Shown here: positions 18,673 through 27,508 of the stretch, one piece after another
Position numbering within the stretch: position 1 is the first letter of the stretch
Layout of the letters: every line of letters starts with the position of its first letter
Assembly (NCBI GenBank): GCA_028278335.1
Contig: JANQEN010000176.1
Location: forward strand, 1 to 50,961
Reading direction: 5' to 3'
Length of the DNA: 50,961 nucleotides
Source of the DNA: Chitinivibrionales bacterium
GTDB lineage: Bacteria > Fibrobacterota > Chitinivibrionia > Chitinivibrionales > JANQEN01
Program-made: the position numbers and the translations under genes
Notes under the pieces: generated by a model
Told to the model about the DNA's origin: nothing
Seen by the model: only the letters and a program-made list of their open reading frames with translations
The model's database searches: none

Positions 18673-19506
18673 TTACCAGAGGTAAAAATTAAACCCAAGT
18701 ACGCCAAAAATTATTAAGGAGTTGTTTTTTCCCTTTTCATCAGTGACAATTTCCTTTCCAACACCCCCTTTAAGGGCAATCTCAGTTTTTGGCGTTGGTT
18801 GAAATCCTGCAAAAAGTATAGGAAGTATACCTATTCCAGTAAATGTCGGATCACTATAATCCTTTGTCCAATCAGTATCCCGGTAGTATTTATACTCTGT
18901 AAATATCTCGAAACCGGTGCTCCAGCTTTTATTGATCTTTACACTGGCCTTGGCAGCCAAATAGGTTTTAAAGGATCCGCTCTCAATGAGTGCGCTCTGC
19001 TCCATCGAATTTAGAAACACTCTTCCCATGAGCTCACCACCAATGGAGAGGCGCTTATTAAAATATTCGCCACCGGAAAATCCTAATCCTAAAAGTAGGT
19101 TATAATTCCTCGATCCAGTCCAGGCATGGGCTCCCTCTTTTGTTGTTGGATACCCAAAGGGTATATCCATACCAATACGAGGCTCCACAACACCTAATGA
19201 TTTCCCAACATAGAGGGTAAGGTCAATTGGAAAAAAGGCATACCGAATATCATCACTATCCTTGGGGTATTCTAAAGTAAGAGTAACAGGAAACCCAACA
19301 TACCCCTTTAACCAACCCAGATGGTAATACATATCAGCTTTAAGTGAGTTAAAATAGGAGTCCTTTGCTCCTCCCCCACCGAGTGTACTATTGGTGGTTC
19401 CCCAGGTTACTCCTGATAAAATCACCATATCTACCCCACTGGTGCCAAAGTTGGGCAACGCAAGGAGTAATGTAATTAAAGAAAGCATAGCAATTTTATG
19501 TTTCAT
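18673..19506 (-). CDS. predicted outer-membrane beta-barrel protein
   Basis: 277 aa, with AAAGGA upstream of the ATG. A signal peptide (about 1-22) is followed by alternating amphipathic strands (YYHLGWLKGYVGFPVTLTLE, YNLLLGLGFSG, FKTYLAAKASVKIN) and a C-terminal FNFYLW, consistent with a BAM-recognised last strand. No family recognised. It has no enzyme motifs. It begins the tight run with the glycosyltransferase and radical SAM genes and follows the DUF547 gene by 17 bases, so it may be the outer-membrane component of that system. Confidence 0.7.
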   Translation of the reverse strand: MKHKIAMLSLITLLLALPNFGTSGVDMVILSGVTWGTTNSTLGGGGAKDSYFNSLKADMYYHLGWLKGYVGFPVTLTLEYPKDSDDIRYAFFPIDLTLYVGKSLGVVEPRIGMDIPFGYPTTKEGAHAWTGSRNYNLLLGLGFSGGEYFNKRLSIGGELMGRVFLNSMEQSALIESGSFKTYLAAKASVKINKSWSTGFEIFTEYKYYRDTDWTKDYSDPTFTGIGILPILFAGFQPTPKTEIALKGGVGKEIVTDEKGKNNSLIIFGVLGFNFYLW

Positions 19507-19523
19507 GTTTTATTTCCTTTGAG

Positions 19524-20357
19524 CTATTGTTTGTTGATTGTCCAGTCATAGGAAATCACAAGCATTGGATCGTTGGTGTCATTCTTTAACTTGTTTTTCT
19601 TCGTGTCATCAGTCAAATAACTTAGTATAAATTCCTTAGCTTTACCAGTCCCACCAGATTTAATTTTTTTTATCTGAGATTGGTCCCGTTCAAATCCATT
19701 ATAATCATTTGGGTAAAAAGCAAAAAGGCTGCTTACCCTTGGTGGTGTTTGAGAGCCAATGGGATTAAATGAATTACTGTTGAGAAATTGCTCTGTTTTT
19801 TCATCTATTTGTTGATAGAGAGTTTTTCCTCTATAGGCCTTGTTAAGTAATGGAGGGCAACTTAAGGCAGCACATACTAAAACAAAGTGACTTCGGGGAT
19901 CATTAAATTGTAAAATTGGAGCAGGAGGAGCTTTCTCAATCTCATCAAGAGTATATTTGCGCCGTGCGCAATCCAGTTTCTTTTTAAACAGGGGAAAGCC
20001 CAGTTGATCCTGTGGCGTGTAACCATACTCCTTAAGATGATAAATCACCAACACATTATAGGCATTTATCCAAAAGGCAAAGGAGTCTTCTGGAGTAGTC
20101 ACTGTAGATAAATCAAATACTTCAATGGTGTCAACTACTTGCTGCAGGAGGGGATCTTGCCACAGATCATCGTAATTAACCAATCCCCAATCTGGGGTGA
20201 CATATTGATCAAAAAGTGAGTCGATACTATTATAAATGAAATCAAGGTTTGAGGAACTCTGTGGGTTTATGGTATCACTTGAAATAATACCAGAGCAGCT
20301 AATAATGGTTGAGACAATAAATATTGCCATGAATTGCTTGATTTCTCTAGGAAACAT
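19524..20357 (-). CDS. DUF547-family lipoprotein
   Basis: ATG 20357 is chosen because GGAGG lies 8 bases upstream; a TTG five codons further out falls on that ribosome binding site. 277 aa. The signal ends in the lipobox IISC (Cys21). DUF547 hallmarks follow: FWINAYNVLVIYHL, DPRSHFVLVCAALSCPPLL and the YRGKTLYQQIDEKT helix. The function of DUF547 is not established; conserved Cys, His and Asn residues hint at a papain-like fold. The gene heads the minus-strand block that contains the barrel protein, GT87, radical SAM and GT-C genes. Confidence 0.88.
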   Translation of the reverse strand: MFPREIKQFMAIFIVSTIISCSGIISSDTINPQSSSNLDFIYNSIDSLFDQYVTPDWGLVNYDDLWQDPLLQQVVDTIEVFDLSTVTTPEDSFAFWINAYNVLVIYHLKEYGYTPQDQLGFPLFKKKLDCARRKYTLDEIEKAPPAPILQFNDPRSHFVLVCAALSCPPLLNKAYRGKTLYQQIDEKTEQFLNSNSFNPIGSQTPPRVSSLFAFYPNDYNGFERDQSQIKKIKSGGTGKAKEFILSYLTDDTKKNKLKNDTNDPMLVISYDWTINKQ

Positions 20358-20372
20358 TATGAATACCTCCAA

Positions 20373-20760
20373 CCTTGTTTATTCATCATTGTTGTAATCA
20401 AATAACAAATTGTATGCCATGTCAGTTAGTAACATCAAATAATTATTCATTTAGCTTTAATAATGTGGGCAAATTTAAGTCAGTAAAGGTTCTTTAAATA
20501 AGCTCGACTAATGAATAATTTGATTTGTTGATCCTTGGGATGTTTCATGTATATTTTAGATACTAAAAAATAATGCTGATATTTTTCGGTATTTCGATAC
20601 ACATTAGTACAGTTTTATAATTTAGATTGTTGGCGGTTCGAACAATCATAGGATTTTTAGCACTATTTTAAAATAAAATAACCCTTTGGCATATCAGTTG
20701 CGTTTAAAAAAAGCGCTGAAAAAAGTAATGCCTTTGCATTAAAAAAAATGGGAGGTAGGA
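20373..20760. other. divergent intergenic region with inverted repeat
   Basis: No gene. This stretch must hold the promoters of the leftward DUF547 block and the rightward arsenosugar pair. Inside it, ATCAAAT...TTATTCATT from 20434 is mirrored by AATGAATAATTTGAT (20510-20524), with a further AGCTT pair inside, giving an imperfect hairpin of about 90 bases. I cannot tell an operator from a repeat element. Confidence 0.45.
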
Positions 20761-21096
20761 TTGTCAAATACCTATTATGAATCAAAAGATTTAAAGGATT
20801 TTCCTCAAATTGGTGAATTTGCAACCAAGGAGGGTGAAAAGTTTTTTGAGTACTATGGTCAAGCAACATCTGCTGGTGCTTTATCAGAGAGAGAAAAGTC
20901 TTTGATAGCCCTTGCAGTATCACATACAGAGAATTGTCCCTATTGTATAGATGCCTACACCAACAAATGCCTCTCTTTAGGTATTTCTAATGATGAAATG
21001 ATGGAGGCTGTCCACGTGGGCGCCTCTATGAAAGCTGGTGTAGTATTGGCACATGCCACGCAAATGAGAAAAATAATTAAAAAGAAAGAGATGTAA
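20761..21096 (+). CDS. arsenosugar biosynthesis-associated peroxidase-like (AhpD-fold) protein
   Basis: 111 aa, TTG start 5 bases after GGGAGGTAGGA. It is a single carboxymuconolactone decarboxylase/AhpD domain with the redox motif CPYC (Cys59, Cys62) and His85 in EAVHVGASM. The opening YYESKDL and the FFEYYG segment match the small peroxidase-like protein that travels with the arsenosugar radical SAM enzyme. The ArsS gene follows 17 bases downstream. The exact reaction in the pathway is unknown; thiol redox chemistry is inferred from CxxC. Confidence 0.88.
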   Translation: MSNTYYESKDLKDFPQIGEFATKEGEKFFEYYGQATSAGALSEREKSLIALAVSHTENCPYCIDAYTNKCLSLGISNDEMMEAVHVGASMKAGVVLAHATQMRKIIKKKEM

Positions 21097-21113
21097 ACAG
21101 GATAGAGAACACT

Positions 21114-22118
21114 ATGAAACCACAGGATCAGCTACAGGTACTCAGGAATGTTGAAGAGATAGATCACTTTGCTGACCGCTTAGAGTCGGTTGGTAAATCA
21201 CCACTGCGTGCAACAGGGATTGACATACTTCAGATTAATGTGGGAAAACAGTGTAATATGTCCTGTAAACACTGCCATGTTGAAGCAGGACCTTCCCGAA
21301 CCGAAAGCATGTCTAAAGAGGTATTTGAGAAATGTTTGGCGATCATCAAAGAGCGATCAGAAATATCCACCATTGATATCACCGGTGGTGCACCAGAAAT
21401 GAATCCCCATTTACCGTGGTTTATTAAAGAGGTCGCCCCCTTACATCGTCGTCTCATTGTGCGTACAAACTTAATTATTCTCCTCGATCCACAGTATAGC
21501 CATTTTGTTGACCTCTATGCTGATAACAGTGTGGAAATTGTTGCATCCCTCCCGGATTATAAAAAGGACAAAACCGATCGACAGCGTGGTACTGAAAGCT
21601 TTGAAAACAGCCTTGCAGCTCTCTCATTGCTCAATAAAAGAGGGTATGGTCATCCTGGAAGTAATCTAATACTCAACTTTGTCCATAATCCAGTGGGGGC
21701 CTTTCTTTCCGGTTCCCAATCAGCCTTAGAGTTCGAGTACAAGAAAGTATTCAAAGACCAGCATGGCATTCTCTTTAACAATCTTTTCTGTTTAAACAAT
21801 TGTCCCATAGGACGCTATCTTGACTTTCTGATAAAAACTGATAACCTAAATGATTATTTATCAGACCTGGCAAATGCCTTTAATCCTGCTGCAGCGAATA
21901 ATGTAATGTGCCGGTCAACTCTTTCAGTAGGATGGGATGGAAAACTCTACGATTGTGATTTCAACCAAATGCTCGAATTAACCATTAATCATGGTACACC
22001 TTCACATATTGATCAGTTTGATTTGGAAAAGATCAACAATCGTGAAATTATAATTCACAACCACTGCTATTCATGCACAGCCGGTTCGGGCTCTTCTTGC
22101 CAGGGAAGTTTAGATTAG
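21114..22118 (+). CDS. arsS: arsenosugar biosynthesis radical SAM protein ArsS-like
   Basis: 334 aa. The radical SAM cluster motif is CNMSCKHC (Cys47, Cys51, Cys54), followed by DITGGAPEMNPHL. The C-terminal half has the DUF3641-type region: FCLNNCPIGRYLDFL, CRSTLSVGWDGKLYDCDFNQ and a closing HCYSCTAGSGSSCQG rich in cysteines, as expected for an auxiliary cluster domain. ArsS makes the carbon-arsenic bond joining the adenosyl C5' to dimethylated arsenic. The usual arsenite methyltransferase arsM is not in this window, so the dimethylarsenite supply must come from elsewhere or the pathway is partial. Co-transcribed with the AhpD-like gene. Confidence 0.9.
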   Translation: MKPQDQLQVLRNVEEIDHFADRLESVGKSPLRATGIDILQINVGKQCNMSCKHCHVEAGPSRTESMSKEVFEKCLAIIKERSEISTIDITGGAPEMNPHLPWFIKEVAPLHRRLIVRTNLIILLDPQYSHFVDLYADNSVEIVASLPDYKKDKTDRQRGTESFENSLAALSLLNKRGYGHPGSNLILNFVHNPVGAFLSGSQSALEFEYKKVFKDQHGILFNNLFCLNNCPIGRYLDFLIKTDNLNDYLSDLANAFNPAAANNVMCRSTLSVGWDGKLYDCDFNQMLELTINHGTPSHIDQFDLEKINNREIIIHNHCYSCTAGSGSSCQGSLD

Positions 22119-22265
22119 GGAATATAGCCTAAAGTTATAGTGCAAACCCGTTTTTTCCCTACACTTTTTATAACTAGAGAGTGCATTTTTGCGTCCAGAT
22201 ACTATTTTATTCTCTTTGTCTTAAAACTTTTAACTTCATTCTAATGTATATCAAAGGTGAAACTG

Positions 22266-24191
22266 GTGATCAAATTTATAGGTGCCTCAGGAAAAAGCAC
22301 AGGGTTGTTTATTCTTCTATTGTTTTTGCTCTTACCAGCAGAAAGTCAAATTAGCTCAAGCAAAACAATAGCTTTAGTAAGCCAAAAGGTTGCTCTCTGC
22401 CAGGGCTCAGCAGTAGCCATGTTAAAAACAATTAAATCGATCGACCGATATTATGCAGATTCAACAATTCCTGAGATCTCTCGGAAGATCAAGGCTAACA
22501 ATGATATGACCTTGGTAATTACATTGGCCCAAACCTTTAAAGAGGCTCATGCTACATGCCAAAAACTTTTTTCAGCATTGGATACAACCTTAGCAAAAGA
22601 CTCAAACAAACGCCTGATACTTGCTCAAAAAAAGGCAAGCCTTACCAAATATCGAATTTATGTTACCAAGTATTTAAAGCAGGCAATTGACAAATATGGC
22701 AAACCTGATGAACGGATTGATTCTGATGCTGTTACAATGGGAAAGAAGAAGCCGCACCTATCCGGTAGAGCAACTGTAGGTATGGGTGGATCATCATTTA
22801 AACAGCCAAACTCCACTCAAGTCACTGTTGATCGTAGTATGTTTGATTATAGCTTAGATACAAAAACCAAGCTGGTCACCCCCTCACGGACAAACCTGAA
22901 TGTTGATTTTAAACAGCAACAAACTACAGAACAAAAAGAAACGCGAGTAACGGATATTGGTTTTAAAGCTGCTCAGATTCTGTCTCCCTCCATGAAAATA
23001 GATGCCCAGGTTAATTACTCAAAATACACTGATGAATCAGATACAACAATCGACGAACGTGATTTTGGCACCTTTGATGTCAACTCCGGTTTCTATTTCA
23101 AAAAGGATATGTGGCAGTGCGATCTTTATGGCACTTTTGAAACAAGTAATTATAATGATACGAACAAATCAGACTTCGCTACAAAATCGGTATATGCCCT
23201 TGCCCAGCTCAGTCATGGAAAGGGCCATTTGCGGCTATCCACACTTTACCAAACAAGAACTTTTAAAAAAGATAAGACTAGTGTCGGTGATCGCTATCTC
23301 TTTAACCCCCAGCTTGTGTATATTGTCCCCAATGGAAAGGTAGAAATCGCTTCAAATTATCAACGGCATATCTACCCTAATATAGGAAATAATGCCTATG
23401 CGATCTACCCCGACAAGCGGAATGAATCACGCATCAAAAACCGCATACTCTTCCATGGGTCTGTGGGAGGAACAAAAATCACGCATGGTCCTAAAACCAA
23501 CCTGTTCTATTTTCCCGATGATACAACCGGACTCTTTTATCAAGATTACGGGTATCTTTTAACTGCCCTCAGCAGAAAACAGTCCTTTGTTTCCTTTAAT
23601 TGGTATACCTTTTTTAGGAATATAAAAAATGAGAAACTCTACGATTTCTTTCAAACTCGAATGAGTGTTTCTAGGACACCCTTTGGATCGGGGTTCTTTA
23701 CCCGTTTCAATACCTATGGTCGATTTTATACACAAACAACCGATCATAAAACAGGCCATACGATTGATGCCTATTGGTCATTGGGTGGTACCTATGCAGG
23801 TCGCTCGGTACTGCAAAAGCTACTCTTTGGCCCGGTCCTTGGTAAACGTTTCATTTTTGGTCCAACAGTGCTGGGTAGGGAAAAAGACAATACAGACAAC
23901 AATATCCGAGCTGGCGCATCATTACAGTTGATATGGGCCATTCCTCCAGCCATTACCTGGTCAATGGAAGGACGCTATGTAAATACTATCAAGTACAAAG
24001 AGCGTCCCCACCAAAACTTTCGAAGTGTCACCATTGAAAGCACCCTCTCCTACCCGATAAATGATCGTTGGCTCGTTGATGCCTTTATGACCATTTATAA
24101 TTCTGGTCAAAATGGCGTGGATGATGTCTTAGACCTTGACAAAAATCGCTTTGGTGCCTTTGTTAAATATCTCTTTGGTTCTAAAAATTGA
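22266..24191 (+). CDS. predicted outer-membrane barrel protein with helical N-domain, unknown family
   Basis: I place the start at GTG 22266 (641 aa) since AAAGGTGA sits 5 bases upstream; GTG 22257 is an alternative. A signal peptide (GLFILLLFLLLPAESQ) is followed by a helical, Lys/Ala-rich region of about 110 residues (KLFSALDTTLAKDSNKRL), a basic linker and about 470 residues of alternating strands rich in Tyr, Thr and Asp (VDAQVNYSKYTDESD-like spacing), ending AFVKYLFGSKN. This looks like a large barrel with an N-terminal periplasmic domain. No transporter family is recognised. The next gene starts within about 40 bases, so they are probably one operon. Confidence 0.6.
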   Translation: MIKFIGASGKSTGLFILLLFLLLPAESQISSSKTIALVSQKVALCQGSAVAMLKTIKSIDRYYADSTIPEISRKIKANNDMTLVITLAQTFKEAHATCQKLFSALDTTLAKDSNKRLILAQKKASLTKYRIYVTKYLKQAIDKYGKPDERIDSDAVTMGKKKPHLSGRATVGMGGSSFKQPNSTQVTVDRSMFDYSLDTKTKLVTPSRTNLNVDFKQQQTTEQKETRVTDIGFKAAQILSPSMKIDAQVNYSKYTDESDTTIDERDFGTFDVNSGFYFKKDMWQCDLYGTFETSNYNDTNKSDFATKSVYALAQLSHGKGHLRLSTLYQTRTFKKDKTSVGDRYLFNPQLVYIVPNGKVEIASNYQRHIYPNIGNNAYAIYPDKRNESRIKNRILFHGSVGGTKITHGPKTNLFYFPDDTTGLFYQDYGYLLTALSRKQSFVSFNWYTFFRNIKNEKLYDFFQTRMSVSRTPFGSGFFTRFNTYGRFYTQTTDHKTGHTIDAYWSLGGTYAGRSVLQKLLFGPVLGKRFIFGPTVLGREKDNTDNNIRAGASLQLIWAIPPAITWSMEGRYVNTIKYKERPHQNFRSVTIESTLSYPINDRWLVDAFMTIYNSGQNGVDDVLDLDKNRFGAFVKYLFGSKN

Positions 24192-24226
24192 TAATAACGC
24201 AATCTTTTTTATATATGGGAAATACT

Positions 24227-27200
24227 ATGAAGAATATAAGGAAAAGTCAACCACTTACAGTGAGAAGTTTTATTCATTACATCTCTTTTATACTTTTTGT
24301 ATTTGCAATACCAACTTTTGCAGGCTTTGAAGATGAAGAGATGCAAGAAGCGATTGCCGCAACCAAGGATGAATGGAATGCTCTGCGGCAAAGCATGCAA
24401 CAGGGAAGTGCTAAACTCAAGGAATTTAAAAACAAGTATCAAGAATATGAGGATAAAATTTTTTCCCAGGACATGGAAAAGGGAATTGCCTTTGCTTGTA
24501 AGCTATTGCAATGCCAATCAAGCGACAAGGAGGCAGCAAAAAAAGCCCTTTGGCAGGTCCGAGAGATGTTTAACACCCTGGATAAAAATGGACTAAAAAC
24601 AATGTTACAAAGTGCTAGTGATAAATTAGAATTAGCTGATAAAGTAGCTGGGGAAGTGACCAATGCCTTTGAATTTGCTGAAAAATTCAACCCCTCCAAC
24701 GCAAAGGATAATCCAACCTATGGTTTACGCTTAATTGGCACTTTTTTAAAAGATGGTGCTGGGAAATTTGAAAAAATTCCACTGGTAGGCCAGATACTTG
24801 GTAAGTGGGTTGCAGCCTATGGAGAAGTTGCTGGAGATTTTGCCAATGCCTTGGATAGACTAAGCACAAAAATAAGAGATTTTCGTCAAGGATCACTCTG
24901 TGGACAACTAGGTACCTGGACAAGTCAACAAACAGCTTTTAAAACTGCTGCAACTGGACCTTTTGCTGCTGAGAATTGTATGGTCTATTTTGAAGTTAAA
25001 GTTTTTAAACGAATGCATGGCCAAGCCTATGAAGGTGGCTCCAACTACTTCCTTTATGATCCTGCCACAGAGCGGGGGTATTTTGGCCCCAAAGGAATGA
25101 CTGAAAAAGTTTATGAGTGGCACAATTTACTGTGGGAACGGCAAGCGCTCAAACCAGACTGGCTCGCTCGACGGGCACGGACCTTGACAAGTGACCTTAC
25201 CTCCCAAGCCTATAAGCACTGCGGTATGATCCGCACCTGGGCCTCTAAAACTGACAAAGGGTGGGTGATCATTGATGCCATAGGAAGCACAACAGATGTT
25301 GAATACTATGGTCGGTTCGAGCTTGAAGAGGTTATAGCAAACTACCTATTAGCTGAAGCGCATCGTAAAAAGATAGATGGCATTGTAGCAAAATTTGAAA
25401 AATATCTCTTTGCATCGGGACAGGTTTTTGGTAGAAAAGAGAGTGAAGAAAAACCACTTTCTGGTGCTACGGTCTCTTTAACCGTTGGGGGAAAGAGCGT
25501 CTCCAAAACAACTGATGCCAACGGCAATTATGACTGTCTTATCGAAAGTACCGTAGGTGCTTCAGTGGATGCAAAAGTATCCCATAAGGATTTTGATGAT
25601 TATACAAGCTCCGGTAGGTGGCCAGAAAAAATAGTATTGGGTTGGAATTTCACGCTCACCAGAGATGAATCTTCAACCTTTACAATTAGTGGTACTGTGT
25701 ATGATACAACCGGTGGTTCACCAAAACCTATGAGTGGTGCAACAGTAAGTGCAACCACCTCAGGTAAGAACGCTTCTTCTGCTTCCGCAACCTCCGGTGG
25801 TGATGGAGCGTACACGTTAACCCTTACCGCACCGAAACAGATAATGGTTACTGTGTCAGCAACAAAGGGTAGTGCGAAGGGGGGTAATAATTTTGTTGCC
25901 GATGGTTCTTCTCGCTCTGGCCTTGACATTGTAATGAGCGGTGGATCTTCAGAACCATCAACGGATTCTACAGCAAAACAGTGGACTGTTATGGTCACTG
26001 TTTTAGATAACAGTGGTACTCCACTTCCACAGGCAACGGTTTCTTCAAATTCTGGTCATTCGGCAACAACAGGTGGTAATGGTGTTGCAAAGATTGGTCC
26101 CCTAGCAATCAAAGATGATAAACAATCAATTACTTTATCGGCAACAATTAAAACAGCAGATAATTCAACAGCCAGTGGTAATGCGCAAACTATTTCCTAT
26201 GAGGGCGATGATAACTCTGCGATCACCCTAACAATACCGGTCATTATGCCCCGGGCAGTTACTGTTGGTGGCAAAGTAACCGACATTCACGGTGTTGGTA
26301 TTCAGGGAGCAGTTGTCACTGGAGGAGGCAAAAGTGCCACAAGTACTGGCGGAGGAACATTTTCCTTTGGTACTCTTTACCTTATAAAAGACTCGTCTAT
26401 TACACTCTCAGCGAGCTACAGTGATGGTAGTACCACTTTTGGAGGCTCATCAGTGACAATTGCCTTTGATGGTACCAACACAACCTACAATAAGACTCTT
26501 GTTCTTGACATGGAAACAGAATCGGAAGTGACCATTACCGGTCGAGTAATTGACAGCGAGAGCAAACCTCTTGCTGCGGCAGCGGTTACAACTGCCTCCG
26601 GTGCTTCCACATCAACCGATGGTGGTGGTATTTACACACTCTCCGGAGTTCGCTGTGTATTAGGTAAACCAGTGTCAATCACCGCTACTATAACTGTTGA
26701 AGGTGGCCAACCAATGTCAGGGCAAAACACCGCTACTCCAAAAGGTCCCACAGCAAGGGCTGGCAACATTGTTATTGCAGTTACCCAAGTTCCCGACACC
26801 TCCTCACAAATCACTGACACCACACAAATATCAGACACCTCTCAGATTAGTGATACAACATCACAACCTTCCGATACAACCCAAATCGCCGATACTATCT
26901 CTTCACCTGCTGACACCTCTCAACAGATTGTTGTAGACACCACCAATATTGATAGCGCTATTATTGATATTCAGAATGACACATCCTCTACGCGCGAACC
27001 ATCAGAACTTGCCACACTCTTTGATAATACTATTAATTTGCTGGACGGACTCTTTAGTCAATTTATGACAAACCATAATTACTTTGTTCAAAAGATACGA
27101 GAGAAAAAGGAAAAAGTAAGCCAGACCGATGTTCATATTGATGTATCCTACTCCTTTAATCAATGTGGTAAGATTCTTTCTGAGTACCAATTGTATTTAG

Positions 27201-27493
27201 GAGCATTGCCTGCCCTGTATGGAGAAATTCTTGTGGCCCGTGCAATTGGTTTAGGATCATTTAGCAACGTAGAAGGTCAATTTAGTAAAGCTCAAAAAAA
27301 CCTGGGTGTTATGCAAACTCTCTATGGCGAAATGCAAGCTATGATGCGAGCCAATGGCGCAGATCCTGATGAAGCAGCCAATAATGCCAATAATGTAGCA
27401 GATGATGAAGCGGATCCCAATGCTGTACAAACGGGAGTAACTGGCAATAAACCGGGTTGTACCGATGATTGCCCATGGATCAAGAAAAAGTGA
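24227..27493 (+). CDS. large secreted protein with five carboxypeptidase-regulatory-like domains and SDT-rich linker
   Basis: ATG 24227 gives 1088 aa with a proper signal peptide (VRSFIHYISFILFVFAIPTFAG); the frame is open upstream to a TTG at 24188. Residues about 25-380 are a mostly helical domain containing a Trp/Tyr-rich segment. Five CarboxypepD_reg-like Ig sandwiches begin near 395, 484, 585, 678 and 767; most show a GxV.D..G.PL.GA.V pattern. A low-complexity linker (about 854-921) repeats SDTTQ/SDTSQ units and is probably exposed and glycosylated or stretched. A final helical domain has a Cys-containing tail (KPGCTDDCPW). No enzyme motif seen. Its role is probably structural or adhesive on the surface, with the barrel protein upstream. 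Confidence 0.7.
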   Translation: MKNIRKSQPLTVRSFIHYISFILFVFAIPTFAGFEDEEMQEAIAATKDEWNALRQSMQQGSAKLKEFKNKYQEYEDKIFSQDMEKGIAFACKLLQCQSSDKEAAKKALWQVREMFNTLDKNGLKTMLQSASDKLELADKVAGEVTNAFEFAEKFNPSNAKDNPTYGLRLIGTFLKDGAGKFEKIPLVGQILGKWVAAYGEVAGDFANALDRLSTKIRDFRQGSLCGQLGTWTSQQTAFKTAATGPFAAENCMVYFEVKVFKRMHGQAYEGGSNYFLYDPATERGYFGPKGMTEKVYEWHNLLWERQALKPDWLARRARTLTSDLTSQAYKHCGMIRTWASKTDKGWVIIDAIGSTTDVEYYGRFELEEVIANYLLAEAHRKKIDGIVAKFEKYLFASGQVFGRKESEEKPLSGATVSLTVGGKSVSKTTDANGNYDCLIESTVGASVDAKVSHKDFDDYTSSGRWPEKIVLGWNFTLTRDESSTFTISGTVYDTTGGSPKPMSGATVSATTSGKNASSASATSGGDGAYTLTLTAPKQIMVTVSATKGSAKGGNNFVADGSSRSGLDIVMSGGSSEPSTDSTAKQWTVMVTVLDNSGTPLPQATVSSNSGHSATTGGNGVAKIGPLAIKDDKQSITLSATIKTADNSTASGNAQTISYEGDDNSAITLTIPVIMPRAVTVGGKVTDIHGVGIQGAVVTGGGKSATSTGGGTFSFGTLYLIKDSSITLSASYSDGSTTFGGSSVTIAFDGTNTTYNKTLVLDMETESEVTITGRVIDSESKPLAAAAVTTASGASTSTDGGGIYTLSGVRCVLGKPVSITATITVEGGQPMSGQNTATPKGPTARAGNIVIAVTQVPDTSSQITDTTQISDTSQISDTTSQPSDTTQIADTISSPADTSQQIVVDTTNIDSAIIDIQNDTSSTREPSELATLFDNTINLLDGLFSQFMTNHNYFVQKIREKKEKVSQTDVHIDVSYSFNQCGKILSEYQLYLGALPALYGEILVARAIGLGSFSNVEGQFSKAQKNLGVMQTLYGEMQAMMRANGADPDEAANNANNVADDEADPNAVQTGVTGNKPGCTDDCPWIKKK

Positions 27494-27508
27494 TGCTACT
27501 CAGCTAAT

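Noticed and set aside
26788..26990. SDT-rich tract as a DNA tandem repeat or CRISPR-like array
   Set aside because: The repetition is at the amino-acid level with varied codons and no fixed unit length; it is in frame within a gene.
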